DNA from: Winslowiella toletana
Lineage (GTDB): Bacteria; Pseudomonadota; Gammaproteobacteria; Enterobacterales; Enterobacteriaceae
Assembly (NCBI RefSeq): GCF_032164335.1
Contig: NZ_CP134152.1
Coordinates: forward strand, 744,001-808,000
Length of the DNA: 64,000 nucleotides
Direction: 5' to 3'
In this document: positions 51,510-59,361 of the stretch, piece by piece
How positions within the stretch are numbered: position 1 is the stretch's first letter
Layout of the letters: every line of letters starts with the position of its first letter
Made by a program: the position numbers and the translations under genes
The notes under the pieces: generated by a model
Databases searched by the model: none
The model's input: the letters and a program-made list of their open reading frames with translations, nothing else
Told to the model about the DNA's origin: nothing

Positions 51510-51707
51510 CACGTCATCCTGAAGCAATAGCCTGCTGATTATTAACTACAGGCTAAATATCTTTAAGTTGATAATCACCTAATCTAATCAAATTTGCCAG
51601 CTTATACTTCCTTCCAGCTCCTCACTGATAATTAAATTCAGCAGACAACAAGCTTCATTCTGGCCGATCGGATAATGCTTTATCCGACCCTTATTCAGGA
51701 AAACATC

Positions 51708-52655
51708 ATGAAAGAATTACCAAAAATAGCGCTGGGAACCTGGTCCTGGGGAGCGGGATTTGCGGGTGGAGATACCGTATTCGGAAACCATCTTTCCGAT
51801 CGGCAGATGGAAGAAGTGTTCCGCACTGCCATGGATAAAGGGCTTAACCTGTGGGATACCGCCGCCGTCTACGGGATGGGAAGCTCAGAAGCAGCGCTGG
51901 GTAAATTAGTTCGTCAGTATCCGCGAGAAGAGATCATCTTATCGACCAAGTTTACTCCGCAAATAGCTGACGAGCAGTCGGCCATGCCGATGAGTAGCAT
52001 GCTTGAGGCGAGTATTGAGCGCCTGGGCGTTGAGGAGATTGATATCTACTGGATCCATAACCCGTTTGATGTGGAAAAGTGGACGCCGGGACTTATTCCG
52101 CTGTTGCAGAGCGGCAAGGTTAAACAGGTTGGCGTATCTAATCACAGCCCGGAGCAAATAAAGCGGGTAAATGAGATTCTGCAATCGGCAGGGTTCACTG
52201 TGAATGCCGTTCAGAATCACTATAGCCTGCTCTACCAATCATCGGCAGACGCAGGGATCCTCGATTATTGTCATAAAAACAACATCACTTTCTTTGCTTA
52301 TATGGTGCTGGAGCAAGGTGCGTTGAGTGGCCATTACAACTCGCAAAATCCTATGCCAGCAGGCAGTGGGCGTGCGGAAACCTATAACAAGGTTTTACCG
52401 CAGCTTGAACAATTAACCCAGGCGATGAAAGTGATGGGAGAGGCCAAAAACGCCAGTGTTGCGCAGATTGCCATCGCATGGGCAATTGCGAAAGGCACGC
52501 TGCCAATCATTGGTGCGACAAAAGTACACCATGTTCTGGACGCAGCCGGGGCAACGGAAATTCAGCTCGGCGCTGAAGATATGGCAACGCTGGAACGCCT
52601 GGCAAGAGATGCTGGGGTGGATACGCGGGGAGCGTGGGAACAACCTATGGCATAG
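51708..52655 (+). CDS. Aldo/keto reductase
   Basis: A 315-residue NADPH-dependent (beta/alpha)8-barrel reductase. The catalytic tetrad is readable: Asp in LWDTAAVYG, Tyr in the same motif, Lys in STKFTP, His in YWIHNPF; the cofactor tail motif GATKVHHVLDAAGA is near the C-terminus. It would reduce aldehydes or ketones in the cytoplasm; the substrate is unknown. AGGA lies 8 bp before the ATG at 51708. Divergent from the LysR gene, and 274 bp upstream of the small oxidoreductase cluster, which may share its detoxifying role. Confidence 0.9.
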   Translation: MKELPKIALGTWSWGAGFAGGDTVFGNHLSDRQMEEVFRTAMDKGLNLWDTAAVYGMGSSEAALGKLVRQYPREEIILSTKFTPQIADEQSAMPMSSMLEASIERLGVEEIDIYWIHNPFDVEKWTPGLIPLLQSGKVKQVGVSNHSPEQIKRVNEILQSAGFTVNAVQNHYSLLYQSSADAGILDYCHKNNITFFAYMVLEQGALSGHYNSQNPMPAGSGRAETYNKVLPQLEQLTQAMKVMGEAKNASVAQIAIAWAIAKGTLPIIGATKVHHVLDAAGATEIQLGAEDMATLERLARDAGVDTRGAWEQPMA

Positions 52656-52824
52656 CGTAAAGTTATCGAGAATGCCGCCAGCTAACACCTTTTACGTGGC
52701 GGCCTGGCGCAGGGCGAATAAGTCAGTGAAAACAAGTGCAGTGGTGAAGTCAGCGGGGTCGGCCGCGAGAAGTGACACGGTTTAGCGCCCTGATGATAAC
52801 CGCTGGGGTAAATCAGGTTAATTA

Positions 52825-52839
52825 TTAGCTTTTGGCTAA
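52825..52839. promoter_or_regulatory. Inverted repeat before the oxidoreductase cluster
   Basis: TTAGC-TTTTG-GCTAA, a perfect 5-bp inverted repeat about 90 bp upstream of the 52930 gene. It could be an operator for the downstream cluster. The rest of the 52656-52929 spacer shows no gene I can support. Confidence 0.3.
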
Positions 52840-52929
52840 AAGTGATTGAGCTATTGATACCCTAATAAACAGAACGCGATCGACATATACTGAAGGCCTG
52901 TTGACTAACTAACTTTTAATTTATTGAAA

Positions 52930-53505
52930 ATGAACAATATTCTGATTGTTTCCGGTCATCCTAATCTGAGCGAGTCCATTGCTAACGCGACAATTTTACA
53001 TGAGTTAGCCACGGCACTGCCTGAGGCTGAAGTTCGCCGCCTCGACTGGCTCTATCCGGACCACAAAATTAATGCAGAAGCAGAGCAGAAGAGCTTGCTG
53101 CAAGCTGACGTGATCATCTGGCAATTCCCATTCTCCTGGTATTCACTGCCTGGAATAATGAAATTATGGCTGGATGAGGTTTTTGTACATGGGTTCGCGC
53201 ACGGTTCAACGGCCCGCCTTGGCGGTAAAAAACTTATTCTTTCATTTACCACCGGTGCACCGCAGGCGCTCTATTCATCGGAAGGGTTCTTTGCGCATAA
53301 CATTGAAGATTACCTCATCCAGTTTGAAACCACTGCCAGACTCTGCAATCTGGATTTGCAAAAACCGGTGTTTACCTGCGGCATTAACTATGCTGACAGA
53401 GATGAAAATAAAATAGCACAACAAAAAATAATTGCTAAAGAGCATGCTTCACGACTGATCGCGCTTTTGAAATCTTTATCTCCGGAGCTGAAATTGGCTG
53501 TGTAA
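52930..53505 (+). CDS. KefF-like NAD(P)H:quinone oxidoreductase (Flavodoxin_2)
   Basis: A 191-residue cytoplasmic flavodoxin-fold protein without a signal peptide. It opens NNILIVSGHPN, carries the KefF/YheR/MdaB signature (WQFPFSWYSLPGIMKLWLDEVF then HGFAHG) and the FMN-side loop FTTGAP. It should use FMN/FAD and NAD(P)H for two-electron reduction of quinones or similar electrophiles. E. coli kefF also lies between carB and folA, but it partners KefC, which is absent here. There is no clear ribosome site before ATG 52930. First gene of a same-strand cluster to 55769. Confidence 0.85.
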   Translation: MNNILIVSGHPNLSESIANATILHELATALPEAEVRRLDWLYPDHKINAEAEQKSLLQADVIIWQFPFSWYSLPGIMKLWLDEVFVHGFAHGSTARLGGKKLILSFTTGAPQALYSSEGFFAHNIEDYLIQFETTARLCNLDLQKPVFTCGINYADRDENKIAQQKIIAKEHASRLIALLKSLSPELKLAV

Positions 53506-53519
53506 AAGAGAGGTGTTAA

Positions 53520-53816
53520 TTGTTTATTATTAATATTACGGTAAAAGAAACGTTGTCACCTGAGCAGCATGAATCCCTGTTTATTCGTCATGCGCAATGG
53601 TTTAAACACTATTTCTCTGCAGGAAAATTTGTCATTGTCGGGCCTTATTCCGATCGGGAAAGAGCGGGTGTCATCATAGCCAACATCGACAATCATCATG
53701 AGCTGATAACCATTCTTGGTGAGGACTCCTATTATCCCGATCTGGCCACTTATGAGGTAAGTGAATTTTCCCCTAAAATGATTGCGGAGAACCTGCATCA
53801 GCTTCAGGAATTATGA
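53520..53816 (+). CDS. YciI-like protein
   Basis: A 98-residue protein with a dimeric ferredoxin-like fold pattern. RHAQWFKHYFSAGKFVIVGPY and the C-terminal EDSYYPDLATYEVSEFSP agree with the YCII family, whose conserved His and Asp suggest a small catalytic or ligand pocket. The start is TTG 53520, supported by AGAGG at 6 bp; there is no ATG near. It begins 14 bp after the KefF-like gene and is probably cotranscribed. Function unknown. Confidence 0.72.
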   Translation: MFIINITVKETLSPEQHESLFIRHAQWFKHYFSAGKFVIVGPYSDRERAGVIIANIDNHHELITILGEDSYYPDLATYEVSEFSPKMIAENLHQLQEL

Positions 53817-53856
53817 GAAGAAGCAGATAACTGATTTGATTGACTGGAAAATAAGG

Positions 53857-53973
53857 ATGGAATGGAAACCTGATTTATTGTCGAAGATTAATGCTGAAGA
53901 TGATGTGAAAAGCTGTGAATCTTTAATCATCGTGAGATGCACAGACGTAAATAAAAGATTGGAGTCAATATGA
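53857..53973 (+). pseudogene. Possible truncated DUF2255-like ORF
   Basis: An ATG with AAGG just upstream opens 38 codons beginning MEWKPDLLSKINAEDDVKS. As I recall the family, DUF2255 proteins begin with W-x-x-D-x-L-x-K-I-x-A-x-D-D-x-x-I and run on for another ~100 residues, all missing here; the frame continues with unrelated sequence to TGA at 53971-53973, overlapping the next start. Probably a decayed gene whose ribosome site survives. Confidence 0.38.
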
Positions 53974-54347
53974 TAAAAAAAATGATACTGGCTTGCCTTG
54001 TGGCATTCTCTGGTGTTTCATCAGCGCTGGCGGTCACGCCAGCCTACTATGTTGCAGAATTTCAGCCTACCGATCGGGATGCAATCAAACCTTACAGTGC
54101 TCAGGTCGAAGCCACCTTTGTACCTTACGGCGGACGCTTTATTGTTCGCGGCGGTGAGCCCGATATTAAGGAAGGATTTGGTGCACAAGGTCGGCTGGTC
54201 ATTATTGAGTTTGACAGTCTGAAACGCGCTCAGGACTGGTACAACTCTTCAGAGTATCAGAAAATTATACCACTACGTCATCGTGCCGGAAATTCTCGCA
54301 CTTATATCGTTGAAGGTTTACCTGGGCAGGAACCTGATAGACCTTAA
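53970..54347 (+). CDS. Exported DUF1330 protein
   Basis: A 125-residue protein with a clear signal peptide (MIKKMILACLVAFSGVSSALA-VTP), then a DUF1330 domain (YYVAEFQPTDRDAIKPYSAQVEATFVPYGGRFIVRGG; IIEFDSLKRAQDWYNSSEYQKIIPLR). DUF1330 is a ferredoxin-like dimeric fold related to ABM and YciI, usually cytoplasmic; the exported form is unusual. GGAG lies 6 bp before the ATG. It ends 53 bp before the exported oxidoreductase gene. Function unknown. Confidence 0.82.
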   Translation: MIKKMILACLVAFSGVSSALAVTPAYYVAEFQPTDRDAIKPYSAQVEATFVPYGGRFIVRGGEPDIKEGFGAQGRLVIIEFDSLKRAQDWYNSSEYQKIIPLRHRAGNSRTYIVEGLPGQEPDRP

Positions 54348-54400
54348 AAACGTCAACAATTCTCAACGTTATTTTGACCTGGCCGTTACAGGAGAAGTGA

Positions 54401-55000
54401 ATGAGCTGGATTAACTTATGCAAGACTGCAAAATTCATTACGCTTATTGTTTTGTTTCTGATACCAGTCAGCAAAGCAATTGGCAATGACAAGACCAATA
54501 TCAAAACGCTGGTTATCGTTTCTCATCCTTATCCGGAGAGATCTGTTTTAACTAAAGGGTTGCAGCAGGCCGCGGAAAGCGTGGAAGGCGTGACGGTGCG
54601 TAATCTTGAATCGATATATGGTTTTGACACCCGCAAAATAAATGGTGAAGAAGAGCGCCGGATAATGCGCGATCACTCACGTATCGTTTTTCTGTTCCCG
54701 ACGCATTGGTTTAATATTACGCCGATGATGAAGGCCTGGCTCAATGATACCTGGGGTAGCGTCGGGCCGGGTTCATGGCAGGGAAAAGAGATGCTTGTTG
54801 TCAGCACTGCCGCTGGAGGCGCATCAACTTACGGAGAGGCGGGCAGAATCGGCGTTACGCTTGCTGATGTCTTTTTACCGATGAAAGCCAGCGCCCTGCA
54901 TACCGGTATGACTTACCTGCCACCGCTGGTATTCCAGAATGCCAGTGGCAGTAATTTAGCGGAATATCAGCGCCAGCTTATTGAACGTCTGAAAATGTAA
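54401..55000 (+). CDS. Flavodoxin-fold NAD(P)H oxidoreductase with a signal peptide
   Basis: A 199-residue protein. Residues 1-26 look like a Sec signal (KFITLIVLFLIPVSKA-IGND), followed by a Flavodoxin_2 domain: TLVIVSHPYPERS, FLFPTHWFNITPMMKAWLNDTWG and VSTAAGGASTYGEAG. Homologues such as KefF, MdaB and Kef-associated reductases are cytoplasmic since they need NAD(P)H; export would remove it from that donor. GGAG lies 6 bp before the ATG, so the leader is really translated. It sits between two other exported proteins in the cluster. It may use a membrane quinol donor or be an anchored protein facing the cytoplasm; unresolved. Confidence 0.8.
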   Translation: MSWINLCKTAKFITLIVLFLIPVSKAIGNDKTNIKTLVIVSHPYPERSVLTKGLQQAAESVEGVTVRNLESIYGFDTRKINGEEERRIMRDHSRIVFLFPTHWFNITPMMKAWLNDTWGSVGPGSWQGKEMLVVSTAAGGASTYGEAGRIGVTLADVFLPMKASALHTGMTYLPPLVFQNASGSNLAEYQRQLIERLKM

Positions 55001-55046
55001 GCAGGCGGACACTTACTCTACAATCCATAATTAAATAAGGCACCTC

Positions 55047-55769
55047 GTGAAATATCTCATCGCTATGACGCTCTGCCTGCTGTTGGGTAGCCCAGCATTT
55101 GCCACCAGTACCATCCCATTGGATAAAGCCGTTATGAACATTTTTGAACTTGGCATTAAAACGGGAAAAAATCAGCAGTATGATGAAGTCGCCAGAAGCA
55201 ATATTTCCTCCTCGGTCAGGAATGAAAGTGGCACATTGGCGATGTACTCACTCAAACGCAAAGATGACCTCAATCAGGCGTACATGATCGAAATTTACGC
55301 CAATGAGGAGGCTTATAAAAAACATCTGGACTCAGAACCCTATCAGGCATTTGTTGCCCAGGCGCCTGAAATCATAGAGCAGAAGCGTAAAAAAGATGTC
55401 GTACCGCAATTTCTTGGCGATAAGCGCATCACTCAAACGGAGAAGACGATAAATAACCTGGTTATTGTCGATGTGAAACCCAGCTATCAGCAGGCGTTTA
55501 AAAATATCGTCCTTCCGGAAATGGCTGAGTCCTTGCGTGTTGAAGATGGCGTGCTGGCTATGTATGCCGCAACCGATGCGAAAGATGAAAATCGCTGGTA
55601 TTTCTATGAAATTTACGCCAGCGAAGCGGATTATCAACTGCACAGAGAGACGCCACACTTTCGCGCATATATTGAGCAAACGGCAGAAATGACAACCGGA
55701 AAAGAGTCCATTCCTGTTGTGCCAGTGTTTCTCAGAAATAAAGGCAAGCTGGCGTTTAGTGATCGCTAG
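55047..55769 (+). CDS. Exported tandem ABM-domain protein
   Basis: A 240-residue protein with a signal peptide (MKYLIAMTLCLLLGSPAFA-TST) and two antibiotic-biosynthesis-monooxygenase-like domains: residues ~28-115 (FELGIKTGKNQQYDEVARSN; YMIEIYANEEAYKKHLDSEPYQAF) and ~130-225 (LVIVDVKPSYQQAFKNIVLPE; YFYEIYASEADYQLHRETPHFRAY). Many cofactor-free ABM proteins oxidise quinols or similar aromatics. The start is GTG 55047, with AAGG 6 bp upstream. It begins 46 bp after the exported oxidoreductase. Its stop lies inside the TetR-like remnant at 55762. Confidence 0.8.
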   Translation: MKYLIAMTLCLLLGSPAFATSTIPLDKAVMNIFELGIKTGKNQQYDEVARSNISSSVRNESGTLAMYSLKRKDDLNQAYMIEIYANEEAYKKHLDSEPYQAFVAQAPEIIEQKRKKDVVPQFLGDKRITQTEKTINNLVIVDVKPSYQQAFKNIVLPEMAESLRVEDGVLAMYAATDAKDENRWYFYEIYASEADYQLHRETPHFRAYIEQTAEMTTGKESIPVVPVFLRNKGKLAFSDR

Positions 55770-55800
55770 CACCGGAGTTTCCGTCGGCACGCTCTACCAG
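55762..55800 (+). pseudogene. Remnant of a TetR-type helix-turn-helix
   Basis: In the frame starting at 55762 the sequence reads IASTGVSVGTLYQ, the canonical recognition-helix motif of TetR regulators (usually followed by Y/F-F-x-x-K). Here it is followed by RKPLTGLKDEV, with no match. There is no start, and the frame stops before folA. It overlaps the ABM stop codon, so a deletion junction probably lies here. The rest of the 55770-56057 gap shows no gene. Confidence 0.5.
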
Positions 55801-56057
55801 AGAAAACCGCTTACCGGGTTAAAGGATGAAGTCGGGTTGTCCAGTGCGCTATCGGCTTCGCCGTTTAGGTTCAAAAAATCATCTTAGCGTAAAATATTTT
55901 TCATTTCCCGAATGGGCCTCTGTCGGCGCATCGACAAAAGGCGCAGAGGGTTTAAAAAACCTTTACAACCTTTACGCAAATCCCGCCATCTCGCTATCGA
56001 CGAAACTTTCGCCTTTACGTATGATGGCGCCAATTTAACCCTGTTGAGTTTCATATG

Positions 56058-56537
56058 ATGATTAGCCTTATCGCGGCTTTGGCAGCCGATCGTGTTATTG
56101 GTATGGAAAACGCGATGCCGTGGAATTTGCCTGCGGATCTAGCCTGGTTCAAACGTAATACCCTGAATAAACCGGTGATTATGGGCCGCCTGACCTGGGA
56201 ATCGATCGGCCGTCCGTTGCCGAATCGCCAGAATATCGTGGTCAGTAGCCAGCCTGGCAACGCAGATGGCGTGACCTGGGTGGCGTCAATTGACGAAGCG
56301 ATTAAAGCTGCCGGTGAGGCGGAAGAGATTATGGTGATTGGCGGCGGGCGTGTTTACGAACAGCTGCTGAGCCGTGCCGATCGCCTTTATCTGACCCATA
56401 TCGACGCTGAAGTTGAGGGCGATACTCACTTCCCGGATTACGAGCCTGATGAGTGGGAGTCCAGTTTTAGCGAGTTCCACGATGCAGATGCCAATAATTC
56501 GCACAGCTACTGCTTTGAAATTCTCGAACGCCGTTAA
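56058..56537 (+). CDS. folA: Dihydrofolate reductase
   Basis: A 159-residue enzyme reducing dihydrofolate with NADPH; trimethoprim target. It is very close to the E. coli enzyme: [32 protein letters not shown] split over the Met20 loop and Asp27, and the C-terminal [21 protein letters not shown] segment. A difference: residue 45, His in E. coli and part of the NADPH phosphate site, is Leu here ([10 protein letters not shown]). Two adjacent ATGs (56055, 56058); the second gives the E. coli length. The apaGH genes expected near folA are not in view. Confidence 0.98.
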   Translation: MISLIAALAADRVIGMENAMPWNLPADLAWFKRNTLNKPVIMGRLTWESIGRPLPNRQNIVVSSQPGNADGVTWVASIDEAIKAAGEAEEIMVIGGGRVYEQLLSRADRLYLTHIDAEVEGDTHFPDYEPDEWESSFSEFHDADANNSHSYCFEILERR

Positions 56538-56603
56538 CGGCGAATAAATCGCTGCGTTTGCCTTTTGCCTACGCAGCGCTATTCAGCTTGTCGCGGTCAA
56601 ACA

Positions 56604-57818
56604 TTATGAGGTGGTATCAATCACTTCAAGATAGTAAATCATGGTCGCTGCGGGTGGAATCAGCGGTGGATTACCTTCTTCACCATAAGCCAGTTCCGGC
56701 GGCACCACCAGAGTGATCGCCCCCTTTTGACCTGCCAGATAAATCGCATCCTGAAACAGCGGCGGATAGGCGTTCAGCTGCTGCGAGATGACGCTGCCAC
56801 TGCGACCACTGTCGCTGACCACCGTGCCGTCGACCAAACTTTCTCTGATCCGAATAGTGATTTTGTCTGATGGGGAAACCACTCCCCGGCTTTTCTGCTC
56901 AATTTTATAGTAAAAGCCGGCAGGCGCACGGTGAGTTCCCGCCCGCTTAATAAACTTTTCGACAAAAGCCGCTCCAGCTAACTGATGACGGGAGGAGAAA
57001 GCTTCGGTCGCCTCCTGTAACGTTGAGCCCACAGTAAAAAGCACGTCGTTCACTTCCTCTTCCGATAACCGGCTACGCTGCTCAAGAAAATCCTGAATGC
57101 CTGATAAAACCGTCTGATTATCGGTTTTGATATTCAACGCGCTGTTTCTCTTATTCATCTGCATGATATTGCGGCCAATCAGGATCCCGGCGGCGTAATC
57201 AGCTTTCATTTCGTCTGCCAGCGGGGTTAACACATTGTGGCGACTCGGCGCATCAGGCTGTAAATTCCGCGTCGGTAATGCGCTGCCCGTTATCGCGCCG
57301 GACAGCGGTGATATCACCGACAGCGCGGCAGAGAAAATGTCATGGCTGCTGATAAGCCCCGATGCTGGCCAGACAGCGGTTGGAAACAGCCCGAAGAGTA
57401 AATTTTTCTGCCTGGCCTGAGCGCTGTCCAGCGCGTTATTAAGTCGGCTTACTTCAAGCTGCAACTGTTTTATTTCTCGTGCAGATTGATCGCTCACCTG
57501 ACTGATTTTTTTCTTAAGTTGCGCAATCTGCCGATTTCTTTCACGAATACTTGCTCTATCAGCAGGTCCGGTAAGCTTTTTTTCGATTAACGCCGGAGGT
57601 GCCGGGGCTTTGGGTAGTGGCTCTTTTTGCGTGGGTAAGAAACGCTTTTCATCAAAATTGTTGATCGAACGATGAGTCTCTCCCGGGCCCCATGAAAAGT
57701 CTCTGGCCGATGATTTTCCGCAGAACAGCAGCAGGAAAAGTGTCAGTAATATCAGGAAAGATGAGCTTTTTATACTGACCGCCTCAGCGGCAAAAAAATC
57801 CTTGCAGTAATAAATCAT
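56604..57818 (-). CDS. Large exported FKBP-type peptidyl-prolyl isomerase
   Basis: A 404-residue protein. A hydrophobic signal or anchor (FLILLTLFLLLFCGKSSA, residues 21-38) is followed by a Pro-rich linker, a predicted coiled coil (~88-138, RASIRERNRQIAQLKKKI...LEVSRLNNALDSAQ), an FkpA-like helical N-domain (~205-295, YAAGILIGRNIMQMNKR) and a C-terminal FKBP domain ending PELAYGEEGNPPLIPPAATMIYYLEVID. FKBP active-site residues look mostly kept. It is much longer than FkpA (about 270 residues), the extra part being the linker and coiled coil. It is divergent from the Pap-type operon, so a role in folding or assembling surface proteins is possible but inferred. Confidence 0.82.
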   Translation of the reverse strand: MIYYCKDFFAAEAVSIKSSSFLILLTLFLLLFCGKSSARDFSWGPGETHRSINNFDEKRFLPTQKEPLPKAPAPPALIEKKLTGPADRASIRERNRQIAQLKKKISQVSDQSAREIKQLQLEVSRLNNALDSAQARQKNLLFGLFPTAVWPASGLISSHDIFSAALSVISPLSGAITGSALPTRNLQPDAPSRHNVLTPLADEMKADYAAGILIGRNIMQMNKRNSALNIKTDNQTVLSGIQDFLEQRSRLSEEEVNDVLFTVGSTLQEATEAFSSRHQLAGAAFVEKFIKRAGTHRAPAGFYYKIEQKSRGVVSPSDKITIRIRESLVDGTVVSDSGRSGSVISQQLNAYPPLFQDAIYLAGQKGAITLVVPPELAYGEEGNPPLIPPAATMIYYLEVIDTTS

Positions 57819-58117
57819 TTGAATGCTCTTTAATTAAATAACGTAATGTCGGCGTGTTTATTTAACCTGTGCAGACGGAGTTATTGATGAATAGTGTTTT
57901 CCGTCAATCTAAGACGTGAGTCAATTCACTCATCATCGCAGTATGCATAAAAAGTAATAATAAAATTAATGCTGGTCAATTTAAGCTTGTTAATAACACA
58001 TTGCTAAAATGGAAATGGTCTTCCTGTATCAGCAAAAATAGACTGACGCCGTTCCTGTGAACTGGACTGTTTTCAGAGCAGGGTAATTTAAATGTCGATG
58101 ATATGGGGAATGTAAAG
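57819..58117. promoter_or_regulatory. FKBP / fimbrial operon divergent spacer
   Basis: A 299-bp AT-rich region between two divergent units, presumably holding both promoters. GAGT-c-AATT-c-ACTC (57918-57931) is a near-palindrome that could bind a regulator. I looked for fim-switch-type inverted repeats for phase variation and for paired GATC boxes as in the pap switch, and saw neither. Confidence 0.45.
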
Positions 58118-58639
58118 ATGAAATTTAAAACAACTTCAGCAATGCTGCTGGTGATGGGGGCGTTTTCCACAGGAGCGGCTCAGGCGAATGAAGGCAGCGG
58201 CAACGTCACTTTTAACGGCTCAATTATTAGTGCGCCATGCAGTATTGCGCCCGACTCTACCGATATTGATGTGAATATGGGCGCTGTCGCCGCGTCTGCG
58301 GTCAATGGCGGCAAAACCGCAACGCCGGTTCCTTTTGTGATAAATCTGAAAGACTGTACGGGTCAAAATTCCGTAGTGGTGAAATTCGGCGGCACCGCGG
58401 ATCAGACCAATACCAACCTGCTGGCATTACAGGGTGGACATGCAACAGGCGCGGGCATCCAGCTGATGACCGGAAACGGCGATGCGATTAATCTTGGCGA
58501 AGACTCTCCGGAATTCGACCTGGATGCAGGTGACCAGACGTTGCGCCTACAGGCCGCGTTGAAAGGTAATTCAACCACGTCAGTGGCAGTGCCCGGTGCA
58601 TTTACCAGCGTTGCGAACTTTACCCTCGCCTATAACTGA
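58118..58639 (+). CDS. Major fimbrial subunit (PapA/FimA type)
   Basis: A 173-residue pilin. Signal peptide KFKTTSAMLLVMGAFSTGAAQA-NEG; donor strand GNVTFNGSIISAPCSIAPDS with the first of two cysteines, the second in INLKDCTGQ; C-terminal beta-strand motif ASVANFTLAYN with the penultimate Tyr recognised by the chaperone. It should form the rod. Start at ATG 58118 with GGGGA upstream; ATG 58103 would add five residues. First gene of the operon. Confidence 0.9.
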   Translation: MKFKTTSAMLLVMGAFSTGAAQANEGSGNVTFNGSIISAPCSIAPDSTDIDVNMGAVAASAVNGGKTATPVPFVINLKDCTGQNSVVVKFGGTADQTNTNLLALQGGHATGAGIQLMTGNGDAINLGEDSPEFDLDAGDQTLRLQAALKGNSTTSVAVPGAFTSVANFTLAYN

Positions 58640-58716
58640 TCACCGACCGTAGTGAGCGAATAGATATATTGAGTGATGATTTTATCGCTCAATATTATTC
58701 ATGTGGGGTGAGGGCA

Positions 58717-59268
58717 ATGCTAAAGATTTTCAGTTTCAGCATTATGATTTCAATGTTTTTGATCGTGTTAAATGTCAAGGCAGAGGAACCGACGCGGCAA
58801 GATGGATTGGTTCAGTTAGGAGGAGAGTTGATCGCTTCCAGCTGCGGGATTGATAACGACAGTGCGGAGCAAACCGTTGACTTTGGGCTACTGGCAATAA
58901 CAACCAACAGAGCCGAATACAGCCAAAGCGTAGCAAACAGTCAAAAAAAATTTTATATCCGCCTGACACACTGCTCTGTCATGGAATTCAGTCAGATTAA
59001 TAGCCAGCCATTTGATTTACTGCTTTCCGGCACGCCAAGTCATTATGACTCACGCTTGCTGGCAGCAAGTGGCGATGCCAGAGGTGTGGCAATTGAAATT
59101 CTTGATTCCGCGGGTCGGCTAATTCCTGTTGGAACGGCGGTTAATTTGCAGGATGTCATGATGAATAACAATTTACTGGCTTTCAATACCTCGCTGAGAG
59201 GCTTCGGTAATCAGGTTCGTGCCGGGACGATTGATGGTATGGCGCAATTCACCCTGAGATATTTTTAA
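58717..59268 (+). CDS. Minor pilin, PapH-like position
   Basis: A 183-residue fimbrial subunit with signal peptide (FSIMISMFLIVLNVKA-EEP), GGELIASSCGIDNDSAEQTVDFG, a second cysteine in RLTHCSVMEF, and a C-terminal MAQFTLRYF. The order pilin, minor pilin, usher, chaperone is that of pap, where PapH ends and anchors the rod, so that role is likely. A GAGGG site precedes ATG 58717; the longer frame from 58669 lacks a signal at its start. Confidence 0.83.
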   Translation: MLKIFSFSIMISMFLIVLNVKAEEPTRQDGLVQLGGELIASSCGIDNDSAEQTVDFGLLAITTNRAEYSQSVANSQKKFYIRLTHCSVMEFSQINSQPFDLLLSGTPSHYDSRLLAASGDARGVAIEILDSAGRLIPVGTAVNLQDVMMNNNLLAFNTSLRGFGNQVRAGTIDGMAQFTLRYF

Positions 59269-59361
59269 CCTGTCAGGCAGCTTTCCAGTTTGCATCATGC
59301 TCTGAGCGAAGACCACAGGCTTACCCAGAGATGTTTGGTCAGGAATAGATGGATATTAGCG

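Noticed and set aside
52656..52785. Open frame continuing past the aldo/keto reductase in another frame (ending at 52785)
   Set aside because: The product is Arg/Lys/Ser-rich without domains and overlaps the reductase out of frame; there is no ribosome site.
57819..58117. Phase-variation switch (fim-type invertible element or pap-type GATC pair)
   Set aside because: No paired 9-bp inverted repeats, recombinase gene or spaced GATC sites were seen in the spacer.
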